Source of the DNA: Vibrio genomosp. F10 str. ZF-129
GTDB lineage: Bacteria; Pseudomonadota; Gammaproteobacteria; Enterobacterales; Vibrionaceae
Length of the DNA: 64,000 nt
Reading direction: 5' to 3'
Assembly (NCBI RefSeq): GCF_000287055.2
Contig: NZ_AJYQ02000010.1
Location: 1-64,000, forward strand
The position numbers and the translations under genes were made by a program. This document shows positions 28,856 to 39,135 of the stretch, piece by piece. A model generated the notes under the pieces. It worked only from the letters and a program-made list of their open reading frames with translations, ran no database searches and was not told the origin of the DNA. Each line of letters starts with the position of its first letter. The first letter of the stretch is position 1.

Positions 28856-29287
28856 TTATTCAACAGACAAAATGTCGACTTCGAAGGTCACATCTTGCCC
28901 GGCAAGAGGGTGATTAAAATCAACCGTGACAGAGTCGCCCGCGATATCAGTGATAATCCCCGGGATCTCAGCGCCATCAGGGCCAGAGAATGCCATAACC
29001 GTCCCCACTTCGACTTCTGCATCACCGACAAACTTTGCTCTGTCCATGTAATGAATATTGTCTGGATTTGGCATGCCGAATGCGTCGATTGCTTTAAGCT
29101 CAATGGCCTTTTTCTCTCCCGCTGACAAGCCCACTAAGCGTTGCTCAAAGTTATCACTTAGGCTGCCATCACCAATGATCAATTTTGCAGGTTTCCCCAT
29201 GTTCTGAGTACTATCGGCTACAGAGCCATCTTGCAGTTTAATGGTGAAATGAAGCGTTACTGCTGAGTCTTTTTTTATGGTCGCCAC
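28856..29287 (-). CDS. fkpB: FKBP-type peptidyl-prolyl isomerase FkpB (SlpA)
   Basis: 143-aa cytosolic SlyD-like prolyl isomerase/chaperone. The FKBP fold carries an inserted chaperone flap (about 70-120), with the family sequence VTLHFTIKLQDGSVADST at the start and GMPNPDNIHYM in the flap. It lacks SlyD's His-rich tail. Lies between lspA and ispH, as in E. coli. Confidence 0.95.
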   Translation of the reverse strand: MATIKKDSAVTLHFTIKLQDGSVADSTQNMGKPAKLIIGDGSLSDNFEQRLVGLSAGEKKAIELKAIDAFGMPNPDNIHYMDRAKFVGDAEVEVGTVMAFSGPDGAEIPGIITDIAGDSVTVDFNHPLAGQDVTFEVDILSVE

Positions 29288-29423
29288 GTTTCTTCTCTTC
29301 CTTGTTGTGTGATCTTGTTGTGTGATAGAAGTGCAGGGTAAACAAAAAGCGCCATCTGAACAACAGACAGCGCTTAGGGTTATTTCAATTTTGAAGGGCT
29401 AGGCGAATTTTAAATGGCCTTAA

Positions 29424-29936
29424 TCACGCTTTTTTTGTCTGATTTTTTTTACGAAAACCATCCAATATGATCATAGCCGCACCGATACAAATCGCGGCAT
29501 CAGCGAGATTGAACGCTGGCCAATGGTAGTTTCCCCAATAGAAATCCAGGTAATCGACAACAAAACCATGAACAATACGATCAAATACATTCCCAACAGC
29601 ACCACCAATGATCATGGCATAAGCGATATTATTCCACTTCTCGGTTGCGGGTAACTTACTCATCCAGTAAGTGAGCATGCCTGTAACAATAAAGGCGATG
29701 GTAGAAAAAAACCAACGCTGCCAACCGGGCTGATCAGCGAGAAAGCTAAAAGCTGCTCCGTAATTGTGTACATGCAATAGATTAAAGAATGGCAAGACCT
29801 CGATTCGGTTTGCCCAGCCATACCCCATATGCTCAAGAACAACGAATTTTATGCCTATATCAGCAAAAAAAATGACCATCGCAAGCCATAGCCAACGAAC
29901 GCCTGAATGTTTTAGTGTGATTGCTTGTTCGTTCAT
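29424..29936 (-). CDS. lspA: Lipoprotein signal peptidase LspA
   Basis: Inner-membrane aspartyl peptidase II that removes the signal peptide from prolipoproteins after Lgt modification (lgt is also in this window). The 170-aa product has four membrane segments and both catalytic Asp motifs: [18 protein letters not shown] and FNLADAAI. BamD and the DUF2799 protein here would be substrates. A 136-bp spacer separates it from fkpB. Confidence 0.97.
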   Translation of the reverse strand: MNEQAITLKHSGVRWLWLAMVIFFADIGIKFVVLEHMGYGWANRIEVLPFFNLLHVHNYGAAFSFLADQPGWQRWFFSTIAFIVTGMLTYWMSKLPATEKWNNIAYAMIIGGAVGNVFDRIVHGFVVDYLDFYWGNYHWPAFNLADAAICIGAAMIILDGFRKKNQTKKA

Positions 29937-30035
29937 AATCTTCCTAAAAAATAACCCCAGTTGATACTGGGGCTATGAAAACAATAAAAAGTTCACTTAT
30001 GTTTCAAATGCAAACAAGGTTTATGCGCATAACGG

Positions 30036-32876
30036 TTATGCGAATTTACGCACTTCACCTTCGCCTTCCACGTTAGACACACAACGGCCACACACTTTCT
30101 CATGGCCTTCAATCGTGCCAACATCTGGCGTGTGGTGCCAGCAGCGATCACACTTCTCGGCTTCTGTCGCGGCCACTTCTACAAATAAACCGTCGACTTC
30201 GGTGCTATGAGCAGTATCCGTTTTATCCGTCAGTACTTTCACTTCCACTTTGGATGTGAGCAGTACAAAACGAAGTTCATCTTCGAGCTTATTCATTTTC
30301 GCCGCTAGTGCATCGTCAGCATAGAGCGTCACTTCCGCTTGCAATGAACCACCAATGGTTTTCTCTTTACGTGCTTCTTCCAATAACTTGTTCACCGCAC
30401 CACGAACCGCTTGAATTTCAGTCCAGAATTCGTTGTTTAGTTCTTCACCTTCAGAAAGATCACGTAAACCTTGATACCATTCACCTGTGAAGACGAATTT
30501 ATCACGAGCACCTGGCATTTCATTCCAGATTTCATCGGCAGTGAAAGACATAATCGGAGCCATCCAACGAACCAAGGCTTCAACGATATAGTAAAGGGCC
30601 GATTGACAGCTACGTTGAGCGTGACCACCCAGTTTTGCTGTGTATTGGCGATCTTTAATCACATCAAGATAGAAAGACCCCATTTCGATTGAACAGAACT
30701 GCATCAGACGCTGAGTCACTGCGTGCGTGTTGTATTCATCGTATGCTTTTACAATTTCTTCTTGTGCAGCAAATGCACGGCCTACGGCCCAACGATCCAA
30801 TGCAACCATCTCTTCGAGTGGCACTAAATCTGTTTCTGGGTTGAAACCATTTAGGTTCGCTAGGAAAAAACGCGCTGTATTACGGATACGACGGTATGCA
30901 TCAGCAGAACGTTTTAGAATCTCATCTGAAACGGCCACTTCGCCAGTGTAGTCAGTAGAAGCCACCCATAGGCGTAAAATATCGGCGCCTAGCTTATTAG
31001 TGACGTCTTTTGGCGCAACAACGTTACCAATAGATTTAGACATCTTACGGCCGTTACCATCAACAACAAAGCCGTGAGTCAGCACTTGTTTGTAGGGTGC
31101 TTCATCTTTCATCGCAATGGATGAGATCAATGAAGATTGGAACCAGCCACGGTGTTGATCCGAACCTTCAAGGTAAAGATCCGCACTATGGCCGTTGTAC
31201 TCTTCACGAGCATCAACCACAGAGTAGTGTGTAACACCAGAATCAAACCACACATCTAGCGTATCCAGCACTTTTTCGTACTTTTCAGCATCAGCATCGC
31301 CCATCAGTTCAGCGGCATCAACATCCCACCACGCTTGAATGCCTTTCTCTTCTACCAATTTCGCTACTTTTTCGATAAGAGCAGGGCTGTCAGGGTGAAG
31401 TTCTGCCGTTTCTTTATGAACGAACAGTGCAATTGGCACACCCCAAGTACGTTGACGAGAAACACACCATTCTGGGCGACCTTCAATCATACCCTCGATG
31501 CGGCTTTGACCCCACTCAGGCATCCACTCAACACTTTTGATTGACTCTAGTGCTTTTGCTCGTAGGCCAGCTTGATCCATTGAGATGAACCACTGCGGCG
31601 TTGCGCGGAAGATGATTGGTGTTTTGTGTCTCCAGCAATGTGGGTAGCTGTGTTCGTACGCGTGATGATGTAAAAGCGCGCCTTTTTCTTTCAATACTTC
31701 AAGGACTGAGTCGTTCGCTTTAAAGACATGCTGACCTGCAAATAGCTCTGTATCTGGCAAGTAAACACCGTTAGAGCCAACCGGGTTAGCGACTTCTAGA
31801 TCGTATTGTTTACCGACCACGAAATCTTCTTGGCCGTGACCTGGAGCGGTGTGGACTACGCCTGTACCAGCATCAGTGGTCACGTGATCACCAAGCACAG
31901 CTGGGACACTAAAATCATAGAACGGGTGGTTGAACTGCATGAGTTCAAGCTCTGCACCTGTCGCAAAACCTAGGTTGTGATAATGCTCGATACCCGCGCG
32001 ATCCATGACGTCTTTTGCCAGTTCAGAAGCCACAATGAGACGTTGCTCTTGCTGCTCACCTTTCGCTTCCACTTGAATCAGAACGTATTCTAGATCGTCT
32101 CTCAGACACACTGCGCGGTTAGCCGGTAGTGTCCAAGGTGTCGTTGTCCAGATAACAACTGAGAGTTCACCTTGACCTACATGATCGTTAGCCAGTGTGA
32201 ACTTTTCAATTAAAGCCGCTTCATCTGCCGCTGCAAATTTCACATCTATCGATGGTGATACTTTATCTTTGTATTCTACTTCTGCTTCAGCAAGTGCACT
32301 GCCACAATCCGTACACCAGTGAACAGGTTTAAACCCTTTCAGTAGGTGACCATTGTCGGCAATTTTCCCAAGCGCACGGATGATGTTTGCTTCTGTACCG
32401 AAATCCATCGTGCGGTAAGGTTTTTCCCACTCACCCATAATGCCAAGACGTTTGAAGCTCTCTTTTTGACCTTCTACTTGCTGAGCCGCGTATTTACGAC
32501 ACTCTTCGCGGAAATCGGCCGCAGAAATCTTTTGTCCTGGCTTGCCTTTCTTCTTTTCAACCATTAATTCAATTGGAAGACCGTGACAGTCCCAACCTGG
32601 AATATAAGGCGCATCAAAGCCAGACAGTGTTTTTGATTTAACAATAATGTCTTTAAGAATCTTGTTTAATGCATGACCAATATGAATATCACCGTTAGCG
32701 TACGGAGGGCCGTCATGCAGTATGAACGACTTTTTGCCTTTCTTGGCTTTACGAATTTCACCGTAAAGATCTTCTTTATACCAACGCTTAAGCATTTCTG
32801 GCTCGCGGTTTGCTAAATTACCGCGCATTGGAAACCCTGTTTCTGGTAAGTTCAGGGTATTTTTGTAATCACTCAT
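30036..32876 (-). CDS. ileS: Isoleucyl-tRNA synthetase IleS
   Basis: 946-aa class I synthetase. The HIGH motif appears as [11 protein letters not shown] (about 58-68), the KMSKS motif intact in [11 protein letters not shown] (about 602), the CP1 editing domain lies between ([23 protein letters not shown]), and the C-terminal zinc site has two Cys pairs, CDRC and CGRC. Position between ribF and lspA is canonical. No T-box or other leader is recognisable in the short upstream gap. Confidence 0.99.
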   Translation of the reverse strand: MSDYKNTLNLPETGFPMRGNLANREPEMLKRWYKEDLYGEIRKAKKGKKSFILHDGPPYANGDIHIGHALNKILKDIIVKSKTLSGFDAPYIPGWDCHGLPIELMVEKKKGKPGQKISAADFREECRKYAAQQVEGQKESFKRLGIMGEWEKPYRTMDFGTEANIIRALGKIADNGHLLKGFKPVHWCTDCGSALAEAEVEYKDKVSPSIDVKFAAADEAALIEKFTLANDHVGQGELSVVIWTTTPWTLPANRAVCLRDDLEYVLIQVEAKGEQQEQRLIVASELAKDVMDRAGIEHYHNLGFATGAELELMQFNHPFYDFSVPAVLGDHVTTDAGTGVVHTAPGHGQEDFVVGKQYDLEVANPVGSNGVYLPDTELFAGQHVFKANDSVLEVLKEKGALLHHHAYEHSYPHCWRHKTPIIFRATPQWFISMDQAGLRAKALESIKSVEWMPEWGQSRIEGMIEGRPEWCVSRQRTWGVPIALFVHKETAELHPDSPALIEKVAKLVEEKGIQAWWDVDAAELMGDADAEKYEKVLDTLDVWFDSGVTHYSVVDAREEYNGHSADLYLEGSDQHRGWFQSSLISSIAMKDEAPYKQVLTHGFVVDGNGRKMSKSIGNVVAPKDVTNKLGADILRLWVASTDYTGEVAVSDEILKRSADAYRRIRNTARFFLANLNGFNPETDLVPLEEMVALDRWAVGRAFAAQEEIVKAYDEYNTHAVTQRLMQFCSIEMGSFYLDVIKDRQYTAKLGGHAQRSCQSALYYIVEALVRWMAPIMSFTADEIWNEMPGARDKFVFTGEWYQGLRDLSEGEELNNEFWTEIQAVRGAVNKLLEEARKEKTIGGSLQAEVTLYADDALAAKMNKLEDELRFVLLTSKVEVKVLTDKTDTAHSTEVDGLFVEVAATEAEKCDRCWHHTPDVGTIEGHEKVCGRCVSNVEGEGEVRKFA

Positions 32877-32939
32877 CGATTCTTAATTCCGTTCTATTGG
32901 GCGAAGTTAGACATTATGTTAATCGGTGGAATAAACCGA

Positions 32940-33875
32940 TCAACGCTTAAGCTGAAGCAACCACACCCTTGCGGCTTCAGCATCCAATTCTATTTGTTGT
33001 TTAAGCGCTTCAAACGACTCAAACTTGTGCTCATTTCTGAGTTTGTGTAACAGTATCACTTCCAACTGTTGACCGTACAAATTGCCATCAAAGTCAAATA
33101 AGTGCACTTCTAGCTGTTGACGAATCCCATTCACGGTAGGCCTTTGCCCTATATTCGCCACACCACCAATTCTTTGTTGCCCTAGGCCTAATGCCTGTAC
33201 CACATAAACACCTGATACGGGCGATACACATCGTTTAAGTGGAATATTTGCCGTTGGGAAGCCTATCGTCCGCCCAAGCTTTCTTCCATGTGATACCCGA
33301 CCACTGATGCTGTACTCACGTCCTAACATTTCACTGGCCGTATCCAACGCATCGTCGGCTAGCGCGTTACGAATGCCAGTGCTGCTTACACGTTGATGCT
33401 GTAAACAAAAGCTGTTGGTGCTGACAACGTCAAAACCAAATTTCTGTCCCGCTTCTTTCAGCATTGAAAAGTCGCCCGTGCGCCCTTTGCCAAAGCAAAA
33501 ATCATCACCAACAACGAGGTATTTCACCCCAAGCTTATCAACGAGTAAATCTCGTATAAATGCCTCAGCAGACAATGAAGCAAAATAGCGATTAAAGTTT
33601 ACGCACAGTAACCTGTCTAAATCGAGCTTACTTAGCTGAACATATTTATCCCTTAAGCGGGTTAAACGAGCGGGAGCTCTGTCTTGACTAAACAGTTCCA
33701 TCGGCTGTGGTTCAAATGTCATCACAACAGAAGGCAGTTCGAGATCATGGGCTTTTTGAGTCACTTGATCTAAGACTTGCTGATGCCCTAAATGAACACC
33801 ATCAAAATTACCTATCGTTAAGACACAGCCTTTATGCTGAGGCTTAATATTGTGAATACCACGAATTAATTCCAT
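32940..33875 (-). CDS. ribF: Bifunctional riboflavin kinase / FAD synthetase RibF
   Basis: Makes FMN then FAD from riboflavin. The 311-aa product has an N-terminal nucleotidyltransferase FAD-synthetase domain (TIGNFDGVHLGHQ, about 20-32) and a C-terminal riboflavin kinase domain (GRKLGRTIGFPTANI, about 193). First gene of the ribF-ileS-lspA-fkpB-ispH run; murJ lies 83 bp upstream on the same strand, so all may be one long transcript. Confidence 0.97.
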   Translation of the reverse strand: MELIRGIHNIKPQHKGCVLTIGNFDGVHLGHQQVLDQVTQKAHDLELPSVVMTFEPQPMELFSQDRAPARLTRLRDKYVQLSKLDLDRLLCVNFNRYFASLSAEAFIRDLLVDKLGVKYLVVGDDFCFGKGRTGDFSMLKEAGQKFGFDVVSTNSFCLQHQRVSSTGIRNALADDALDTASEMLGREYSISGRVSHGRKLGRTIGFPTANIPLKRCVSPVSGVYVVQALGLGQQRIGGVANIGQRPTVNGIRQQLEVHLFDFDGNLYGQQLEVILLHKLRNEHKFESFEALKQQIELDAEAARVWLLQLKR

Positions 33876-33958
33876 TGGGATGAACTAAATACCTATTTAT
33901 CAATTACTATGTTATCAATTACTATGCGTGAAACTGACGGATTATATACTAATCAAGT

Positions 33959-35521
33959 TCACTCTGTCGCTGCTTTTACATCTTTTAAGCGGATACCTAA
34001 AGCGAGCAAGGAAAAAATATACACACAAGCCCCGATAGCAATAGCAAGTACTAACATCGTCACTCGCTCACTGAACGCCCACATTAACCACTGTGACATA
34101 TCGTCTAGGTGCCACAATAACACCGCAACCATCGCGGAACCTGCAATGACAAGCTTGGCTAAAAAGATCATGGTGTGCTTTGTCACTTTATAAACATTAT
34201 TGATATGCAGACCTCGGTAAAGTAGCGCCATGTTGACAAAAGCCGATAACGCCGTCGCCATTGCGAGCCCAACATACCCATAAAACCATGCGAAAATGGC
34301 GTTGAAGAACATATTGGTTACCATCGCTATGATGCCATATTTCACAGGCGTCTTAGTATCTTGACGAGAGTAGTAGCCGGGTGCCAGCACCTTAATTAAC
34401 ATAAAGTTGAGCAAACCAGATGCGTAAGCAAACAAAGATAATGACGCTTGATGGACGTCATGAGGGGTAAATTCACCACGCATAAATAACACCATTAGCA
34501 TAGGTTTAGCTAATACCATTAAACCTAACATGGCGGGCACACCGAGCAAGGTGACCATGCGGACTCCCCAATCCATCGTATGGGCAAAACCCTCACTTTG
34601 CGCATCTACGTGTTTTCTTGATAACGCAGGTAAAATAACCGTCGCAATGGCTATACCAAATAGCCCAAGTGGAAACTCCAGTAAACGGTCGGAATAATAG
34701 AGCCAACTGATTGAGCCCGTTGCTAGAAAACTGGCAATAAAAGTATCAAACAGCAAATTAATCTGACTGACCGATACACCAAATAAGGCCGGGATCATTA
34801 GGGTACGAATTTTAACGACCCCGGGATCTCTCCAGCCCCATTTAGGTTTAACCAGTACGCCCGCTTTGATTAGAAAAGGCAGTTGAAAAAGAAATTGGAC
34901 CAATCCACCTAAAAAGACGCCGATAGCCAATCCAATTTCCGGTTGATTCAGCATAGGGGAAATAAAATAAGCCGACCCGATGATCATCACATTGAGAAAG
35001 ACCGGTGTAAACGAAGAGACCGCAAACTTGCCTAAGGTATTGAGGATGGCGCCTGAAAGTGCAACAAAGGTGATAAACCACAAATATGGGAACGTGATTT
35101 TCAGCATAAAGCTCGCTAATTCAAACTTTTCTGCAGAAGGCCCTCCATTTAACCAATCCAAAAACCAACCCGCGCCAAAAAGCGCAGTAATGACTCCCGA
35201 ACCCAAAACCCCCATTATGGTGACAACAGACACGATAACGCCCAGGGTACCCGAGGCTTTTGCTATCAGCTGTCGAGTTTCATCCATATCACCTTTAGCG
35301 TGATACTCCGTCAATACCGGTACAAATGCTTGAGAAAAAGCACCTTCTGCAAATAATCGACGCAAAAAATTGGGGATTTTGTTTGCAAAGAAAAAAACAT
35401 CAGCGCTGGCTCCTGCGCCCATCAAATTAGCGACAACAACATCACGAACTAACCCTAATACTCGTGAAATCAACGTCATTGCGCTGACAATCATGCCTGA
35501 TTTTAGAAGACGTTTACTCAA
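33959..35521 (-). CDS. murJ: Lipid II flippase MurJ (MviN)
   Basis: Polytopic MOP-superfamily flippase moving the peptidoglycan precursor lipid II across the inner membrane. About 14 hydrophobic segments; family sequence SRVLGLVRDVVVANLMGAG near the start and FAEGAFSQAFVPVLTEY around residue 75. I place the start at a TTG at 35521 (MSKRLLKSGM, 520 aa), with GAGG just upstream and matching the family N-terminus; the frame extends 17 codons further to 35572 but that part looks non-native. Confidence 0.95.
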   Translation of the reverse strand: MSKRLLKSGMIVSAMTLISRVLGLVRDVVVANLMGAGASADVFFFANKIPNFLRRLFAEGAFSQAFVPVLTEYHAKGDMDETRQLIAKASGTLGVIVSVVTIMGVLGSGVITALFGAGWFLDWLNGGPSAEKFELASFMLKITFPYLWFITFVALSGAILNTLGKFAVSSFTPVFLNVMIIGSAYFISPMLNQPEIGLAIGVFLGGLVQFLFQLPFLIKAGVLVKPKWGWRDPGVVKIRTLMIPALFGVSVSQINLLFDTFIASFLATGSISWLYYSDRLLEFPLGLFGIAIATVILPALSRKHVDAQSEGFAHTMDWGVRMVTLLGVPAMLGLMVLAKPMLMVLFMRGEFTPHDVHQASLSLFAYASGLLNFMLIKVLAPGYYSRQDTKTPVKYGIIAMVTNMFFNAIFAWFYGYVGLAMATALSAFVNMALLYRGLHINNVYKVTKHTMIFLAKLVIAGSAMVAVLLWHLDDMSQWLMWAFSERVTMLVLAIAIGACVYIFSLLALGIRLKDVKAATE

Positions 35522-35600
35522 ATTAACCTCAATCACCACGGCTAATGCGTCACTATATTCAAGAACAAACATAGAATGCCTGTGTAAGAGAAGATAAGTA

Positions 35601-35630
35601 TTAGCAATGGTATAAAAATACTGTTAGAAT
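35601..35630 (+). promoter_or_regulatory. rpsT promoter P1
   Basis: TTAGCA (35601-35606), 18-bp spacer, TAGAAT (35625-35630), followed by CCCCGCC, a GC-rich discriminator typical of growth-rate-controlled promoters. Two tandem rpsT promoters are also known in E. coli. Confidence 0.55.
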
Positions 35631-35703
35631 CCCCGCCATCTTAACCGCGATAACCTTTTCATACCAAACTTGTTTGGCTTAGATGGGTTTTTGCACAAAT
35701 CAT

Positions 35704-35732
35704 TTGACAATTAAGCGCAAATAGAGGATATT
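35704..35732 (+). promoter_or_regulatory. rpsT promoter P2
   Basis: TTGACA (35704-35709), 17-bp spacer, GATATT (35727-35732), with discriminator CCTCGCCC. Confidence 0.65.
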
Positions 35733-35778
35733 CCTCGCCCTTAAATTGTCACCGAACTATGTTTTTGGGAGTTAGACC

Positions 35779-36039
35779 TTGGCAAACAGTAAATCTGCTA
35801 AGAAGCGCGCTATCCAAGCTGAGAAACGTCGTCAGCATAACGCTAGCCGTCGCTCTATGATGCGCACTTACATGAAAAAAACGATTGCAGCTATTGAAGC
35901 TGGCAATAAAGAAGCTGCAACTGCTGCTCTAGTAGAAGTTACACCACTTCTAGACCGTATGGCGACTAAAGGCCTTATTCATAAGAATAAAGCTGCTCGT
36001 CATAAGGCTCGTTTCACAGCTGCAATCAAAGCTCTTTAA
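35779..36039 (+). CDS. rpsT: 30S ribosomal protein S20
   Basis: 86-aa basic primary rRNA-binding protein of the small subunit; [18 protein letters not shown] is diagnostic. The start is TTG (35779), as UUG is in E. coli rpsT, where the weak start takes part in autoregulation; the same may hold here. A small perfect hairpin (CCAAAC TT GTTTGG, 35664-35677) lies between the two promoters. Ends at a strong terminator. Confidence 0.98.
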   Translation: MANSKSAKKRAIQAEKRRQHNASRRSMMRTYMKKTIAAIEAGNKEAATAALVEVTPLLDRMATKGLIHKNKAARHKARFTAAIKAL

Positions 36040-36062
36040 TTAGAACTCTGATTACTGTGAGA

Positions 36063-36090
36063 AAAAAACCGGCTTCTGCCGGTTTTTTTA
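36063..36090. terminator. Bidirectional terminator between rpsT and hlyU
   Basis: AAAAAACCGGC / GCCGGTTTTTT stem (36063-36073, 36078-36088), TTCT loop. Confidence 0.9.
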
Positions 36091-36114
36091 TGTCTAAATT
36101 ATCTCAATTTCAAC

Positions 36115-36420
36115 TTAACTGGTTTCTGGTTCACAATACAAACTATAAAGCAGCTTGATCATCGCCTTCACTTCATCGCTACTCAATGAGTAAAAAACCG
36201 TTTGTGCCTCTTTACGTGTGTTGACTAAACCATCACGGCGCAACCAAGCTAGATGTTGAGATAGCGCAGATTGACTTAACTCCAACTGAGAACCTAACTC
36301 CCCTACCGATAGTTCATTGGTATGCAATAGGCACAAAATCTGTAGACGCTTTGCATTAGCCATGGCCTTGAGCAAAACAACCGCTTTCGCCGAATTTCGG
36401 TCCATATCTTCTAAGTTCAT
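36115..36420 (-). CDS. hlyU: ArsR/SmtB-type transcriptional regulator HlyU
   Basis: 101-aa winged-helix dimer that in pathogenic Vibrio relieves H-NS silencing of haemolysin/RTX toxin genes. The helix-turn-helix is in ELSVGELGSQLELSQSALSQ, followed by the HLAWLRRDGLV recognition/wing segment and VFYSLSS. No CxC metal site of ArsR, as expected for HlyU. Near identity to the V. cholerae HlyU core as I remember it, and location beside rpsT and nhaR agrees. No toxin gene is nearby, which is also the case in V. cholerae. Confidence 0.92.
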   Translation of the reverse strand: MNLEDMDRNSAKAVVLLKAMANAKRLQILCLLHTNELSVGELGSQLELSQSALSQHLAWLRRDGLVNTRKEAQTVFYSLSSDEVKAMIKLLYSLYCEPETS

Positions 36421-36564
36421 TAGGATTTCTCACTCTATAAACAGCTGTGATAGTCAATTCATCACTGGGTATCGAATAGTATAACGATATGGCGCAATCA
36501 ACAACTGACAAACTTATGTTTAAACGGCACACCATGATAATCTAATATCATATAAAACATAAGG

Positions 36565-37452
36565 TTACTTAATCAACTCACCAAAGTCTTCATCACAAAT
36601 ACTTTTAACCGCTGGGTGTTGAATCATTCTTTCTGCAAAAATAATGTAATACTCTTCTTTTAGATCCTCAATAGAACCAATTTTTTTAAGGTGCGTTTTC
36701 TCATCCACTTCGTTCCGGTATGTGCTTGGGGCAAGCATGACCGCATCTTGATGCTGGCGAAAGAAGGCTTTCATTAACGCTAAATCATCAAACTCACCTA
36801 AAATATTGGGATTGACCCCCTGTCTGTCAAACCACTGTAAAACTTTACGTCCCATTGCGGTTCGACTACCTGGGATCAATAGCTTTATCTCTTCGAGATC
36901 CCTTGAAAGCACAATGTTCTGGTCGCCATGGCTATAAAAACTCATGCCTGATTCCCCAAGCTTTTTACTGTATAAGCCCGGACTTTTACCTGAATCGACC
37001 GGACAGTCAGAGAGAATCATGTCCAGTTTATGTTGGGAGAGTTGCTCAAGCAGTAATTCATGTGTTGATTCAAAACAACGCAGGTGGATACTGTTATCAT
37101 TCGGGACGGCACTCAACAAAATCCGACTGACGATATCTTTTGACAAGGCATCAGCTACCCCAACATCAAATAAGATATTAGATCGCTGACTGTAATTAAC
37201 AATATCAAGCAACTCATAACTCAAACCAAACATTCGATCGGCATATTTAAAAACGAGTTGCCCTAACTCGGTTGGCTCTACACTACGACCATTTCTCTTA
37301 GTCAGCTTGCCATCCATCCGCTCTTCAAGGGCTTTAATTTGTCCGGTCACCGTTTGCGGGGTCAAAAAAAGCGCGTCTGCCGCTTTCGTCACTGATCCTT
37401 GTTTGCACACCATCCAAAAGTAATAAAGGTGGTTATAGTTTAAATGGTACAT
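36565..37452 (-). CDS. nhaR: LysR-family Na+-responsive regulator NhaR
   Basis: 295-aa LysR regulator. N-terminal winged HTH ([20 protein letters not shown]) and the SCFESTHE-type effector-domain sequence [23 protein letters not shown] match E. coli NhaR, which activates the Na+/H+ antiporter gene nhaA. ATG 37452 is preceded by TAGGTGA, so I prefer it over ATG 37467. In this window the divergent neighbour is the Na+/phosphate cotransporter nptA rather than nhaA. Confidence 0.93.
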   Translation of the reverse strand: MYHLNYNHLYYFWMVCKQGSVTKAADALFLTPQTVTGQIKALEERMDGKLTKRNGRSVEPTELGQLVFKYADRMFGLSYELLDIVNYSQRSNILFDVGVADALSKDIVSRILLSAVPNDNSIHLRCFESTHELLLEQLSQHKLDMILSDCPVDSGKSPGLYSKKLGESGMSFYSHGDQNIVLSRDLEEIKLLIPGSRTAMGRKVLQWFDRQGVNPNILGEFDDLALMKAFFRQHQDAVMLAPSTYRNEVDEKTHLKKIGSIEDLKEEYYIIFAERMIQHPAVKSICDEDFGELIK

Positions 37453-37525
37453 TGCATCACCTAGCATAGGAGTTATATCCCTCTATTCTAATCATAATCG
37501 CATCGCTGATGCATCTATATTTCGG

Positions 37526-37551
37526 AAAAACCATTAGTGACTGGTTTTTTT
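37526..37551 (+). terminator. Orphan terminator-like hairpin upstream of nptA
   Basis: AAAAACCA (37526-37533) / TGGTTTTT (37542-37549), loop TTAGTGAC, ending in a T-run. No plus-strand gene precedes it, so it would end antisense or leader RNA coming from inside nhaR. Confidence 0.4.
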
Positions 37552-37759
37552 GAATAATATTACCGAAAGTGTATTTTGTTATATTGCAAATTTTATCGGT
37601 TTTTTCTGCCTATTAATAAAAAAGTCAAAAAAACACTATCCAGTCACAGAGTTTTAACATCAACAAAAACATCTTAAAATCAACACCTTAAAATAACCTT
37701 GGCGCCACAAAAAAAATCAAACCTCGGCTTCATCTCAAAAAGTCTCGCACGCCCCCAAA

Positions 37760-37777
37760 CTGTCATATTAGTGAAAT
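37760..37777 (+). promoter_or_regulatory. Pho-box-like element before nptA
   Basis: CTGTCAT-ATTA-GTGAAAT: the first heptamer is a perfect PhoB half-site, the second matches 4 of 7. The candidate -10 TAGTAT (37788-37793) is 10 bp downstream, the spacing expected for PhoB-activated promoters. Confidence 0.5.
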
Positions 37778-37848
37778 ATTTGCCGTCTAGTATCACTCTC
37801 AGATTCAACTACAGACCAAAAACACTAAAACGGTCAACGGAGAAAACT

Positions 37849-38997
37849 ATGATGAACCAAGCTACTTCTACAGCAATGCCAAAAGCGGGAACATCCCACT
37901 GGCTACGCTGGGCTAACTTGGCATTCATGCTATACCTACTTCTTTTAGCGGTATCAATGGTAGGAAGCGGATTCAAATTGTCGACAGGAGACCATGCAAA
38001 GGTATTATTTGAATTTGCATCTCACCCTATCGCTGGTTTAATGATTGGTCTTATCGCCACAGCGCTCATTCAATCATCCAGTACCGTTACTTCCATTATT
38101 GTCGGTTTAGTTGCGGGTGGATTACCTGTAGAAACCGCCATCCCTATGGTTATGGGAGCGAATATCGGTACCACAGTCACCAATACCATCGTTAGCTTAG
38201 GTCATGTTCGTTGTAAGGTTGAGTTTAAACGAGCCTTTGCAAGTGCCACTATTCATGATTTCTTTAACTTGCTTGCTGTTGCCATATTCCTGCCGTTAGA
38301 AATGATGTTCGGTATTCTCGACAAAATTTCACATTGGTTAGTGTCTCCTTTCCTAGCAACCGGTGATCTAAGCATTAAAAGTCTGAACTTTATTAGCCCT
38401 ATCACTAAGCCAGTGGTCGGTGCAATCAAAGAGCCATTGTCTGCATTTGGTGATGTCACTGCTGGTGTTACATTAATTTTGCTCGGTATTGCGACGATTG
38501 TTGTTGCGATTACCGTGATGGGTAAATTAATGAAAAGCCTGATGGTTGGCCGTGCTCGTGAAATTCTAAAGAATGCGATTGGTCGTGGTCCACTGCATGG
38601 GATCGCGTCGGGTTCTATCGTGACCATCTTGGTTCAATCTTCATCAACAACCACAAGTCTAATGGTTCCTCTTGTGGGCTCTGGGGTACTTAAAGTTCGT
38701 GACATATACCCATTTACCCTAGGTTCAAACATTGGTACGTGTATTACTGCTCTATTAGCTGCTACGGCCGTGTCTGGTGAGTTCGCAGTGTTTGCTCTAC
38801 AGATTGCATTGGTTCACCTAGTCTTCAATGTCCTCGCTACCGCGTTAATCTATGGTATTCCATTCTTACGAGAGCTTCCTGTTAAAGGTTCTGAGTATAT
38901 CGCTGAGATGGCAGTAAAGAATAAATGGGTTGTAGCTGGTTACTTGGCAAGCATCTTTGTTGTCATGCCAGGTGCTGTTCTTGCTTTAACGGCTTAA
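37849..38997 (+). CDS. nptA: Na+/phosphate cotransporter NptA (Na/Pi-II type)
   Basis: 382-aa inner-membrane symporter of the Na/Pi cotransporter family, related to animal type II transporters. The two inverted family repeats are visible: QSSSTVTSIIVGLV with GANIGTTVTNT (about 65-110) and QSSSTTTSLMVPLV with GSNIGTCITALLA (about 262-305). ATG 37849 is chosen because CGGAG lies 6 bp upstream. Divergent from nhaR. Likely phosphate- and sodium-regulated, as the control region suggests. Confidence 0.93.
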   Translation: MMNQATSTAMPKAGTSHWLRWANLAFMLYLLLLAVSMVGSGFKLSTGDHAKVLFEFASHPIAGLMIGLIATALIQSSSTVTSIIVGLVAGGLPVETAIPMVMGANIGTTVTNTIVSLGHVRCKVEFKRAFASATIHDFFNLLAVAIFLPLEMMFGILDKISHWLVSPFLATGDLSIKSLNFISPITKPVVGAIKEPLSAFGDVTAGVTLILLGIATIVVAITVMGKLMKSLMVGRAREILKNAIGRGPLHGIASGSIVTILVQSSSTTTSLMVPLVGSGVLKVRDIYPFTLGSNIGTCITALLAATAVSGEFAVFALQIALVHLVFNVLATALIYGIPFLRELPVKGSEYIAEMAVKNKWVVAGYLASIFVVMPGAVLALTA

Positions 38998-39061
38998 GAT
39001 AGAAGATAGTTCTACCTTTAAGAACTCGCCGCGGCATCTAGACAAGAAAATACAGTCCAAC

Positions 39062-39099
39062 AAAAAGGCCCCTAAACTCATACCGTTTAGGGGCCTTTT
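39062..39099. terminator. Bidirectional terminator between nptA and thyA
   Basis: AAAAGGCCCCTAAAC / GTTTAGGGGCCTTTT stem, TCATACC loop (39078-39084), for the two convergent genes. Confidence 0.92.
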
Positions 39100-39135
39100 A
39101 GTCTCTATCTTTCTAAAACCAATAAAGTAAGTCAA

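Larger units (their letters stand above)
37453..37848 (+). other. Divergent nhaR-nptA control region (396 bp)
   Basis: AT-rich. It holds a terminator-like hairpin with no upstream gene on its strand (37526-37551), a short direct repeat (CTTAAAAT at about 37671 and 37687) and a Pho-box-like element (37760-37777). An open frame from TTG 37699 runs into nptA but has no support. Confidence 0.45.
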
